Of a stretch of DNA of 64,000 nucleotides, positions 39,901-48,454 are shown piece by piece (position 1 is the first letter of the stretch; every line of letters starts with the position of its first letter). A program made the translations under genes and the position numbers. The notes below the pieces were generated by a model. That model searched no databases and had not been told where the DNA came from. It saw only the letters and a program-made list of their open reading frames with translations. Origin of the DNA: Monocercomonoides exilis (Eukaryota; Preaxostyla; Oxymonadida; Polymastigidae); NCBI GenBank assembly GCA_001643675.2, contig LSRY02000058.1, positions 348,501 to 412,500 of the forward strand. Reading direction: 5' to 3'.

Positions 39901-41980
39901 ATGAAAATGAAGAAAATGATGATGTTGATTGTGATGATTGTGAATGCGAGTTTTGTGGTTGGGGAATGCCACTGGAGGCGACGGTGGTGGCATCTGTTCC
40001 GTTTCCAGTGATTTTTGTATTGGGAGCACGGAAAGAAAGTGTTTGCACGGGAGTGAAAGTGGAGATGAGAAGAGAGAGGGAGGAATCACTGAAGGGAGCA
40101 ATGCATCCGAGAGCATACTCAATTGTGGCACATGGGCTTTGCTGTGTTTTGCCACAGGCATCGACATCACTTCCACTGTTGGCAACAATTTTATCCTGGT
40201 TGATGATGGGAAGCCAGCTGTTGTACACGGAGTTATCAGCTGTTCCTGCATTCCACACTCTTTTTGATGGGATTGTCGAGCCACATTGCTGGAATGGGGA
40301 ACGGGCAATAGTGCTTTCATTGAAAAATACATCGTTTCCTTTGCCATTAGTCGCTTTATTGCCATCGAAAAAACAGAAAAAAATGAATTTTGTTCCACTC
40401 ATCCAATCATATGTTCTTGTGCAACACAATGCAGCGCCTCCATAAGAGGATGGTTTTTCCACTTTATTGTTGATGAATTGGCACTCATTAACCAAAAATT
40501 GATATATTTCATTTTTTGGAGGATAATGAAATGTTAAAGAACCAGCAGAATCGCCACCAGAATTTGATATGCATTTGCAGTTTAAAAATAAGAATCGTGA
40601 GTTTGTTTGTATATTTTCAGTATTAATATACCAACCAGTTCCACACCAATTTGATATTGAGCAGTTTTCAACTTTGTTTTCTGTAAATGACCAAACTGAA
40701 ATCAGTTGTGGAGTAGTTACACAATTCGCTCCTCCTTGAGCAGCTGAACAGTTTGTGAAATTGGATTTTGTCATGTTAATGTTTGATAAATATCTGCAAT
40801 ATAATGCTCCGCCGTGATCATTACTTGAACATCTGTAAAATGAGCACGAAGTGATTGTGAGGTTTGCATTCGAACAGTTTACAATAAGCGCACCACCCCA
40901 TTCACTTCCTCCATTCGAGTTAATCCATTCACACCATTCAAATCGATGGCTATTACGATCGAATGAAGCCAATCTGCTGAGTTTCACTTTTTGAGATTCG
41001 GTTCCAACATATACAATAGGAGCATTTGGTGAAGATCGAGTTTGAAGAAGGAAAGAGGTGTTAAAGGCATAGAGAGAAGTGAATGGGTTGTTGAGGTTGG
41101 GAAGGATGGCACCATCGATGGGGTTATTGGTGCGGAGGAAGATGGTTGAGTGGATAGAGAGAGAGGAGTGAAGGGAAAAAGAGGGGATTGCATTGGAGTC
41201 AGTATTGGTGGTTGAGGAAGAGGCGGAAGTGGTGGTGAATGAGTTGTGTGTGTGTGTGGGTTTGGCAGGAATGGTGTGTGTGTATTGTGGTGCACTTGTG
41301 ATGTTGGTGAAGAGTGTGTCCGAAAGATGGAGATTGAGGTGGATTTGGAGATGGCGATGAAGAAGGGAAGATGAAGAGGATACGGAAGGAGAAAAAAGGA
41401 AGGGATTGTGAAGGGAGATGAAAGAAGAGAATGAGGAATGAGAGATGGAGAAGGATGCGGGTATTGGGGAGTTGGCGGAAAAGTGGAGATTGTTTGTGAT
41501 GGAAAAGAGAGGGAAGGAGAAGATGGCTGGGTGAGGGATGGTGAGGGAGAAGTTGGTGAAAGAGAGGGAGCTGTGGGAAGAGAGGAAAAGTGGGTGGCTG
41601 GTATCTGTGTGGATTCGGCAGGTGGAGGAGAAAATAGTACATGATGAGTGATGTTGTGCAGCGAGGAATGCACAGCCACTGAGAGGTTTCATGACGAGAT
41701 CGCTCACACACAACGAGGCATTGACGATATTCACACTTGTTAGGGCACAACTGATACAATCGCCTGGTGAAAATATATTTTTTGCTGAACCTATGCCATT
41801 TTTATTGTAGTATTTGTTGCTGCTGTTTTCAACGCTGTTCGTGCTTTCTGGCATCTCCCAATTCATTTCTTGATGGTTTCGTTTTTCAGCAATGCCTCTG
41901 TCATTGACGCAATTGACAACAACCAATAAGAGAGCAACAATATTTATTGCAACTTTTTCACTGGTGGAGAACCTCGCCAT
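33935..41980 (-). CDS. Beta-helix surface protein with one membrane pass and pseudokinase tail
   Basis: This 2681-aa protein uses the ATG at 41980, which directly precedes a hydrophobic signal-peptide core (IVALLLVV). An upstream extension has no ATG. The ectodomain is Ser/Thr/Asn-rich with short repeating beta strands (GGALYC, GGAVFF, GGGVHL-like turns) typical of right-handed beta-helix, Pmp-like proteins. Four modules are marked by a CG...PC or CG...SC motif near 40150, 38960, 37920 and 36760. A transmembrane helix (about 35217-35285) is followed by Arg/Lys and a 430-residue cytoplasmic part. That part ends in a kinase-like C-lobe: RWKAPELL, then FSIGMMLWECLTLQIPFGDF and FDRPTL. HRD, DFG, the Gly loop and the catalytic Lys are absent and the alphaF Asp is Val, so it should be catalytically dead. 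No intron is seen. A role in surface recognition is inference. Confidence 0.85.
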   Translation of the reverse strand: MARFSTSEKVAINIVALLLVVVNCVNDRGIAEKRNHQEMNWEMPESTNSVENSSNKYYNKNGIGSAKNIFSPGDCISCALTSVNIVNASLCVSDLVMKPLSGCAFLAAQHHSSCTIFSSTCRIHTDTSHPLFLSSHSSLSFTNFSLTIPHPAIFSFPLFSITNNLHFSANSPIPASFSISHSSFSSFISLHNPFLFSPSVSSSSSLLHRHLQIHLNLHLSDTLFTNITSAPQYTHTIPAKPTHTHNSFTTTSASSSTTNTDSNAIPSFSLHSSLSIHSTIFLRTNNPIDGAILPNLNNPFTSLYAFNTSFLLQTRSSPNAPIVYVGTESQKVKLSRLASFDRNSHRFEWCEWINSNGGSEWGGALIVNCSNANLTITSCSFYRCSSNDHGGALYCRYLSNINMTKSNFTNCSAAQGGANCVTTPQLISVWSFTENKVENCSISNWCGTGWYINTENIQTNSRFLFLNCKCISNSGGDSAGSLTFHYPPKNEIYQFLVNECQFINNKVEKPSSYGGAALCCTRTYDWMSGTKFIFFCFFDGNKATNGKGNDVFFNESTIARSPFQQCGSTIPSKRVWNAGTADNSVYNSWLPIINQDKIVANSGSDVDACGKTQQSPCATIEYALGCIAPFSDSSLSLLISTFTPVQTLSFRAPNTKITGNGTDATTVASSGIPQPQNSHSQSSQSTSSFSSFSSLSSSSTSSSPDPSASSALFQQTQGSLTVSALAIAHNSSNQITPILFHLSDNSPSLSLNTTTITGTTPSSSSITTPLFFLTAGSLALNHTAITSLLLNSQSIFHLTSLTAPLILNSSNITDITSTASPTSCVLSSATSPALSLSLANCTMTNINSAPQNHQTAANGGCISFASSAPANSFSVSDTAFSTCSVSEDTSSGGRGGALMIEFNEGSQVSESSFSITNIMFSANKACVGRDMYFVCESLAASVNESSFAFMRSITQKDNSVVGHDRTEAFGDWNVDLFIFLDGYFSDKVFVDGISGIEVLYCGVEKVPCKSVDFGTGHLKRALNTKEEIILCSKSTVTGCVDVGGMSVKAKAETIVEMECQREVSGSEECILKSASLTEMKFIGIVVLSSFSRTISAVIESSTQNGELHMKNCEMSVIGGKQNTIEFFLIKSTGKMVELEFFTISDVKSTVSFFSLSLLPTNANEQEYKVKLLNCTMEGCSLDDSSFGESPLMISSSVLFEKSNFSNIENKGSEEGGVARVILKNDEDLFIKSTNSSSCSLSSGNGKGGFLHLDCQNCLNEKPFLFDADVTFKNNNAAIGKNAFILGKDFNSSVTNDSFKFDYSSMKDDKTLFVGSDNFHSNKDLFMFLIPFSSFEIFITSSGFDVTRCGSEEEPCETLWKGMMNMKKEIGTKTIQIEGSTVIRDSFNVSNYQIKKSVKMGEEDTKAILNFEKAVGSQLEYFMVNNVHLELTNIQLHLTSGFDNSAKTIISNRDGELMITGCSFHSEAGANNGFDCVFVDAIGGTLEVSDLSMESCNVGNSIFVIHDNGVSVHFANVRVESLNESRGCIFSIKKSEPGLKNYEGVNEERAYIEIDKSSFSGVKRSDNGASILESKSEKKICFVVNENNITEDKAEMSEKGGAIFFTLGASGSMKMIDSTISHCSCNNNTGRGGGVHLATKERGDLNFTFTGMKFSANTARVGNDIFIECFNITSQINESQFLFDLRENHYSRINAIYGRDSCDYPSDTDLMDFVTIYQGDTIIVSSVNGSNERQCGTSTLSCHSIDYGLMHLTSDFISLMFVVEESVIGEEINLEEMSLSSKSREMCEVEVKSNIERTRGALITTAGTVSLLRVIFVFDSYFISSHESLISPEGGILEIINCSYDSKQSNEEGNEAFASVPFHIINAAKGELQLMECKVTNLELHKSAIHLSSPLPSVIDSLTICNSTIETTLIDIYECGQITIKDFNTENITVEGSEELLISCLAMKKTVQLTNCTICGINSQTSKWKLMKLEDCTDVKIDNCIFDGSSKERKEKNLNAEEEMCRWEGSLVDVVKSSILMKDTTISNSPEGGITMNGGTMTINDGKFENNNPSLKKYPSLRKNIICSDSGTLNVMSLKGGDGWERNTSLWMLNEGCIFEGIVSERDSSFFIPVLESVEAKEEADRMKLTFKGLLLIPCNLSFSVVKRKGEEKEIEKHDFESNGFLSEREVEGSATKDLLSSCGDEIEVSVHIMFGNSNALSSTQPFVLKNASESEPKGDERIVEGGKKERSKWPIVVIVMAIILLIVLIISIIVTIRWRKAKNENKDLREIVEDNIKKDPKVLEMVTMEMSPEEQWQRAEREAEKKNEEKIKKRVYAKSLGHSESSEHLLSESGSTEYILGRDSDKIPDWALEKVDEKEEEETRKRTPSPSISSTSTTHTSDTESTFVRGEDLCPTTSSMSNLVDAMACSSPHEKLIVDLRDSLFMLLHGRNKTKEMAIGTLEEREMTAAQILFWVSNLALHSFDEMENPLQSLSNLSPHIVLFSEHMVICIVMHSDFSSDDDSSSISSSTVVTSASDDDESDSLPSSAFEDESLFKKECLRWKAPELLINKKMGATKKSVVFSIGMMLWECLTLQIPFGDFEAELAGQKIVNGESAGLEKIRDSSFYETAKSTLSIEPFDRPTLITLKRKFYEHFPSGTNIVTVSDAVDFDIDEDEEGGGCEEKNCRSSFISDANFYATS

Positions 41981-42262
41981 GGAAGAAGAAGAAAGAAAAA
42001 ACTGAAAATAAAAATTCCTGCGCCCAATATATTTATTTTGTTTCAATTAAATATGGGACGTTATTTTAGGTTTTATGAATTTTGTTCCCCACTTCGCATT
42101 GCAAAAAATGTTTCTCAATCTTATAATTTTTCAAGTAATTTTAAGTATTGTTATGGAAGACTTTTAATGATATTATTGCAGAAAAAGTTTAGAACAAATT
42201 GTTAATTTTTTTCAAAAATTAAAAAATTTTGAAACATTTCAAATTGTTTTATAAAAGACATT

Positions 42263-42313
<51 letters not shown>

Positions 42314-43054
42314 CGGAAAAATATGTGAAATACTAAAATGAAAGAAAGAAAAAACGAGCAAATTATAAACATTCTTTTAAGAGCATCCAAGACTATTTGT
42401 TGAAAATAATTAATTGTTGACAAAAAAAAAACTTTGACACAATTTTCTTCTTATTGATTTTGAATCTTTTTGTGATTTACGAAAATTATTAATGAAAATT
42501 GAATGCTTGTTTGAACAAAGTTGATATTCTTTTATCTGAGCTTCACGAACAAAAGTTTATTTGTATTTTTTTTGCAATTTTTTCAAAATAATAAAGAAAT
42601 TCAGGAAGAATAATTTTCTTCATTCACCTATTATCTTATTTTATTTTTCCGAATAAATCCCTCCCCACTTTCCCCCTCTTATGTTCTATCATCTTCAAAA
42701 TTTGTAGCTGTCAAGTGTGTATGATAAATAATAAACTCTTAATTTGATTTATTTCAATTCATGCTGTTCAACATATGTCAAAACTCAAAAAGAAAAAGAA
42801 AAAATGAAAAGAAAAGTTGATAGAGAAAACTTAAACATGAAATAACAAAAACACATCCGCAGCCATCTTCAATAAACAGCTCCGAGAGTGAAACAAAGAA
42901 ATGAAAAGGTAAAAGATACAATTAAATACCACTCATGCTTTCTTTTGAAACACCAATCGTATAAATGAAACTCATCTCACATGCACATTCTATTTATCTT
43001 CACAAACAAATCCAATATAATCCAATTGCACTTGACATTTTTTGCACCACATTT
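41981..43054. other. AT-rich spacer upstream of the surface-protein gene
   Basis: About 1.07 kb between the start of the surface-protein gene and the 3' end of the seven-pass gene; both are on the minus strand. It contains the T49 run and otherwise only AT-rich sequence without a credible exon. Confidence 0.6.
42265..42313. repeat. T49 homopolymer
   Basis: Forty-nine consecutive T, about 285 bases upstream of the surface-protein start codon. With the A34 run beyond its stop codon it brackets the gene in inverted orientation. Confidence 0.9.
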
Positions 43055-45488
43055 TCACACAGACTCTGGTGATGCTACTTGTGCTGCTCTTTTCTTTTTC
43101 TTTTTCTTCCGCTTTTTCCTCTGCAACTCAGAATTGACACTCTCATCTCGCCCATCATACTCCACAGGCGGGTCAATGAATCCCCTTTGGATGTTTGGCT
43201 CGTCCTTCTCATCTGTCTCTCTTTGCAGCAACGAGGCTGATACTGCTGCAGGCGGGCGAACGGGATCCAACATAACGCTCTCTCCTTGTGATACACCGAA
43301 TCCAGCTCCTTCCTCACTTGCCTGTCTTCCCAACAGACTGAGTTTTTCCTCAGAGCGAATGCTGCTCTGCTCGTTTGGCGCAGGTGAATGCAGCGAGCGG
43401 TGCGAAAAGTGGCCAGACGAGTTCGATGTGCCTGACAGCGCAGCAGAGAATGCGCCGCCTGGAGCATCCGAAGAGGCGGTGCTGGCAGAGCGCACACTCT
43501 GCTCACTGAACCCTCCTTCTTTCTCCTTCACCCGCTGGATGCTCCGGCTGTGCTCCACCGGGTGCGGAGCCCCTTTCACTGCAAATCGGTGCGGCTGCCG
43601 CGACCGGCGGTGCTTCGACTTCTGCTCTTCTGATCCAGCTGGCCCAACAGACCCAGCAGATACGGCAGACACGCCTGACACATTTGATAAGGATGCATCC
43701 TGGTTCCTGTGTGTGCGGGAGGAGCCTTCGGCATAAGGGCGGCGGTGTGTGCGTGTGCTGTGCGAGTGCGATGAGTGTGTTGAGCGTGTGGAATGCGATG
43801 AATATGACGAGGAATAAGACGAAGCATACGACTTCTGCGAGCTGTGGGTGTGTGCTGTTGAGTGTGTCTGCGACGAAAGGGAGGGAGAATACGAGCGCTG
43901 AGATGTTCGGTGTGAAAATGAAGAGGCGTCTGAGTAGTCGTCGCCTCCTCTGCTTCCGCCTTCTCCTCTCTCGCTGCTGCTGCTTCTGTCTCTATATCCA
44001 TCTCTGCCTCTGCCCCTGCCTCTTCCTTTGCCGCTGAATCTGTCTCTATCCCCTTCTCCTTCACTGCTCTCCGACTCGTCTGCATTCACCAGGGGATCGT
44101 ATTTCGCGATGTTGTGGAAGGCCGACCCAGCCAATGTCTTATAAGCAATGGCAGTGGCCATCGTTGACGAGGCAGCAGAAGAGCGGGATGATCTGACAGG
44201 GCTGCCTGCAGGAGAGTTCGGGCACTCAGAAGAGGAGAAGTCGGAGGTCGAATCGGAGCCTGAGGCAAAGTCATCAGATGAAAGAGTGGAAGAAGCTGAT
44301 GGAACAACTGATTTGAAGGAGAAGATGGCGAATGTGATGAGGAAGGTGAGAGATGGAAGAACCTCAAAGAAGCTGAAGTAGATGAAGAGAGTCCAAAAGA
44401 ATGGAGAACTAAAAATTGAAAAGAAGAGCAAGCAGGTGCAATTGAAATATATAAATGAGGAAAAATAAGTTATTGATGTTAAATGCCACAAAAAAAAAAA
44501 CTTTTTGTAATTATTATGAATTAATTTATAAAAATAAAAAGTTAAAAGCAATCTTTAGTGTTGAATTTGATATCAAAACAGAAGAAACGACAAGAACTCA
44601 AAATGCGCATACCAATCGTCCTCGAGACATCTTGAAATGCTTTTCCAGAAATAGTTGTAAATCACATTTTCATCAAATTCATTCAACATATTCCAGACAA
44701 ATCGAAGCATGAAGAAAAAGGCAAGCAAAAACGTTGTAGCAGTGAGTAACTTAAGTTTCCATTTAAAAATAGACAACAGCCCAGGATTCAAAGTTATTTG
44801 ACATAAGCTTATTCCTTGAAACAGGAGACTGATTCCAACAAAAAAGAAAATTACGCAATAAATAATATCTAAAAGCTTTTCCCAAATAGTTATCTCTTCA
44901 AGAGCTGGAGAACTCTACATGTGCAAATCGATAAAAATAAAGACATAGCACATTTAAACTAAAAGAAGAAAAAAATGGCAAACTGAGATAATGACTGTTG
45001 AAACAATGGATAATACGAACATTGCTGTGAGAAGTCCAAATGCTACAACGTAATAAGTAATAGATCGACATTTTGTACGGAACATACAAAGCGAAAAAGA
45101 GGTCCCAAGCCATATAACAAAAATGTACCAAGGAAGAACAATCAAAAATGGAGGAAGCATTTCACAGAAGAATACATAAGAAAAAGGCGCAAATGGGAAC
45201 GGTGTAACGAAAAGAAGGCATCTAATCAAAAAGTGACATGCTAAAATTACTAGCATTATCTTTTTCATTATGTTTGTTCGAATTGTTGAGAATCTAAATT
45301 CAGTAATTATTTCATGCACAGTAAAAAGCAGGCAAATTGTGAAAAAGATAAAAAGCAATATTATTGGAGCATTGTTTTTTCCGTATATAACTTTTGAAGA
45401 ATATGTGAAAAAATATTCAAAAAATTTTAAATATACCAGGGCATGATGAAGTTATCAATGCTTGATCAATCACGACAGTTGACTCCAT
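43055..45488 (-). CDS. Seven-transmembrane protein, THH1/TOM1/TOM3-like, with long Ser/Arg-rich tail
   Basis: Four exons join in frame: 45437-45488, 44984-45390, 44613-44914 and 43055-44408 (704 aa; introns 46, 69 and 204 bp, GTAT/GTTT to AG). The N-terminal part (about 300 residues) has seven hydrophobic helices; examples are ILLFIFFTICLLF (1), MLVILACHFLIRCLLFV (2), FLIVLPWYIFVIWLG (3) and WTLFIYFSFFEVLPSLTF (7). Helix 7 with EVLPSLTFLITF resembles the VEILPSALVLFILR end of the THH1/TOM1/TOM3 family, a group of membrane receptor-like proteins. The remaining 400 residues are predicted disordered and cytoplasmic: Ser, Arg, Gly and His-rich (KGRGRGRGRDG) with a Lys cluster near the end. The join is well supported because each splice preserves frame and topology; the family name is less sure. 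Confidence 0.7.
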
Positions 45489-45637
45489 CCTGAACTAATA
45501 TCGGGCTTGATTATTGTTTCCTTTTGATTATATATGTCAAATGTTGCTGAGAATCTTTTTTGTGCAATTTTCTAAGTTGATCAAAAGGATAATAAATAAG
45601 GAACGATTTTTTGGAAATTTTTCCATTTTGAAAATCT

Positions 45638-47083
45638 TCAATCTTCTTCATCTTCACTTTCTGAAAAAGAAAATAAATCTTCTTCAGGCTCTTGGGATTC
45701 ATCCTGGTAAACAAATTCTTCATCATTGAACCAAGCATCAGATTTCAGGAAATTTTGAGAACTGAGTTCATCGAATGTATCTTGATGATTAATTTCAGCA
45801 AAAATACTCCACAGTGTATCTTTATGACCTAAAGTAGTCCAATCAACTCCACTGAAAAACGGATGATCTTTTGCTTCTTCAAGCCCCATACGTTGAGATG
45901 GATCAACTTTTACAAAATTATCTATTAAGCTGCAAAGTTGGTCAAACAAACAGACATCTTGACTGGAAAAAGCTTTGCCTGACAATCCACATGCAACCTC
46001 TTTCTGATCTTCACTCAAATGATTTGATGAAATTGGTTTTTCTGATGTCGAATCAGCGGAACATGAAGCAACAGAATGAGTACACTCAGAAGAAGTGGCA
46101 GAATGCTCAAGTGATGGCTGATCAATTTGACTTGAACAGACATCTCTGGCCGATCGCAATGAAGGAAAAGAGACTTTTCCTTTGAGCATTTTGCGGAAGA
46201 GCAAGTACTGAGACGGGGCTTCAAAGCAATATTTCCCTGTTAGAAGGAAATACAGCAAAAGCCCAAACGACCAGCAGTCTGACTTCGCAGTTATGGGCTC
46301 GCTTTTAATGGCCTCTGGAGATACACAAATGGAGGAACCGATTAATGGAATGCTCTTTTTAAACAAAGGATCCTTTTCAGTTGCTTCTTGGTTTGTTCCT
46401 TTGATGAAACAGGAACCAAAATCAGCAATTCGAATGTGACCATCTTTTCCTAACAATATATTTTGTGGCTTAAGATCGCGATGGGCCACTCTGTGAATCA
46501 AGAGTTGAGACATTTTGATTTATAATTAAAAACATACCCATTTTGATGAAGGAATATCAGTCCAGATAGAATTTCAGCTGAAATAAACAGAATGAACGGT
46601 AATTTCAATGGTTTCTTCACGAATGCTCCTAGGTCAGTTAAACAAAGTTCAGTTAAAAAATCTGTCTGTTTTAACTATTTCGACAAATACAAGTAAAGAC
46701 AAACAAATATTATTACTATCCTCAAAAATGTTTTCACATTTCAGAATAAAGCGATGAATACAAGTTTTAAATACGTGCTTTTCAATATCTATGATGTGAA
46801 GAGAATGAAGTTTGCTCAATTTAGCTTTTGACATTTGTTTGATTGCAAATTGTTGATTTTTTTGATCCTCTCCAAGAAGCACCTAAATGTTACAAATAAA
46901 AACAAAATTTCACAACAAAAACAGCGTTATTTAAACAATGGAAAATATGAATTTGTTTATAAGTTATAAAGACAAATAGACATTTCTAACCGTTGAATAA
47001 GATCCAACGCTTATTGTCTTTTGAAGTTGAAACTCTCCAACACAATTCAATTTATTTTGCGAATGCATATCACAATAGGCCAT
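45638..47083 (-). CDS. PDK1-like AGC protein kinase
   Basis: Exon 1 (46991-47083) gives a start and the glycine loop, ending VGSYST. Exon 2 starts at 46882 (VLLGEDQ, then FAIKQMSK with the catalytic Lys). Exon 3 ends at 46538 (SAEILSGLIFLHQNG). The last exon, 45638-46490, has VAHRDLKPQNILL, DFG, SPEAI and CWSFGLLLYFLL. GSYSTV, APSQYLLFRKMLKG and FFSGVDWTTL closely match phosphoinositide-dependent kinase 1. The exon 2/3 junction (46600-46740) is unresolved: the best-aligned reading needs an unusually short intron, or a longer one that drops part of alphaC-beta4/5. About 75 Ser/Cys-rich residues are inserted in the C-lobe, and the C-terminus is acidic. No PH domain is seen. The kinase probably phosphorylates AGC kinases in the cytosol (family knowledge). 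Confidence 0.75.
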
Positions 47084-47343
47084 AGTTATACCTGTTTTTT
47101 TGCAATGTACTTCAAAAAGGAAAGATTATCTGCATAAAAATATTTTCATGGGTTAATGAGACCATAATATTATTTTGATCATTCAGATTTTTTTTTTTTT
47201 TCTAGTAACAATTTGGTGCCTTAAACTTGTTTAATCCCCGAATATATTTCTATACTCAAGCACATATATAAGTTTGCAATTCCTTCGTGGAGCAAGTTAA
47301 TTTTGTTTCAACACTTTCGAGCAGTTATTGACTTTTCTTTTGA
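47084..47343. promoter_or_regulatory. Divergent promoter region
   Basis: About 260 bp separate the start codons of the PDK1-like kinase (minus) and the acidic protein (plus), so both promoters must lie here. It is AT-rich with a 14-base T run near 47188. I recognise no core element. Confidence 0.45.
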
Positions 47344-48026
47344 ATGAGGCCTAAGGAAGATTCTGATTATACCGATGCAGATCAAGAGGATTCTGAAAGT
47401 AGTTATAGTATTGACGAAAGTGAAAGTTCAACAAAATACAAAAAGCGCCATCGAGATGAAGAAAGTGATGATATTTCTGAATCATCTGATGAAGACAGTT
47501 CCGGGAGAAAGCGAAGTAAAATCAAGCCAAAACCTATAAATTTCGGTACGCGTGTATTGTGGAAAATAACCTTGAGATTCTCTTTTTTAAAACTTTTTTA
47601 ACTTTCTTCATAGGTAACGTTAAAATAACTTTTTCAATTGAGCCAACAGGACCAGGTATTATTTTTTGAAAAGCAAATTTTATTAACTCTCTTTTATTTT
47701 TAAGATGGAATCGAACAAAGTTGGGTTCATTTCAATTGGGTTGTTCCAACACTCATACGAATTCGAAATCCTCAATTCCAGCGAGAATTGAGAGGCCAAC
47801 AGAAAAAACGTATTTTGAATATTTTGCTTTTAATAATTTGCATGTTTTTTATCTTGAACTCATAGGGAATCAATTACAGAGGCAGCCTACCACAAAAGTT
47901 TGGTCTGGCTCTATTCCATTGGATGGGTTTAGGGATGTCAAATATCGTTTTTCAATAAAGGATACAGCGGGAGGAAATCAACAAGGTTTGAAAGAGATTA
48001 TACTTCCTCAGCTATCAACAGATTAA
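47344..48026 (+). CDS. Unrecognised 169-aa protein with acidic N-terminus, four exons
   Basis: Exons 47344-47545, 47614-47655, 47705-47809 and 47866-48026 join in one frame; introns are 68, 49 and 56 bp (GTACGC, GTATTA and GTATTT to AG). The first 65 residues are Asp/Glu/Ser-rich with a KKRHR cluster and end in GRKRSKIKPKP, which looks like a nuclear-localisation type signal. The rest (about 100 residues) appears globular: NVKITFSIEPTGP, SWVHFNWVVPTLIRIRNP and KVWSGSIPLDGFRD. Without the third intron the frame would end in a false hydrophobic tail. I do not recognise the family; a nuclear location is only a guess from composition. Confidence 0.7.
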
Positions 48027-48454
48027 CCACATTTGTGGAATTGGTCATTTCTTTCAAAAAAGAAATTTATTTCATTCTGTGAAAAAGAAATTCTATCTGT
48101 TGAATTTTCATTGCAAAAATTGAGAAAAAAATTAAAAATAATTATTTTAAATTGTTATTTCATATAAATTATCTTTTTATGCTTCATTTTTAAATCCTTT
48201 TATTTTCTTCTTCTTCTTTTTATCGCAAATTTCTATGTCTGCCTTGTTAAGTCTGCTCGATTGATCAGGCTATCAACACAAATATTGTGTATCATGATGA
48301 CTCTTACACAGTCGAATGCATTTGCTGCCTGGAACACGAAGGAGGTTTGCTTTGCTTCATCTGAATATTCTTTCTTTTCCAGTTTTTATTTTGCAAAAAT
48401 TTCCGAATATTTTTTATTTTCTGAAATATAAAATTTGCTGCATTTATTGATTCG
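48027..48454. other. Spacer with a possible upstream exon of the next gene
   Basis: The interval up to about 48250 is AT-rich. From 48251 to 48344 there is a GC-richer stretch whose one frame reads HDDSYTVECICCLEHEG and ends at a GTTTGC donor. It would join in frame to 48570, after the acceptor TTTCTTTCAG, to continue DFTASQKNVC. No ATG is visible in this frame, so a further 5' exon would be required. Confidence 0.4.

Noticed and set aside
39451-40445. Pro/Ser-rich (315 codons, minus) and acidic (214 codons, plus) frames
   Set aside because: Both overlap the surface-protein gene; the repeats give open frames in several phases.
46491-46537. Start codon of a 291-codon kinase frame inside this stretch
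   Set aside because: The ATG lies in a 47-bp GT-AG intron; the kinase continues upstream through the Gly loop and catalytic Lys exons.
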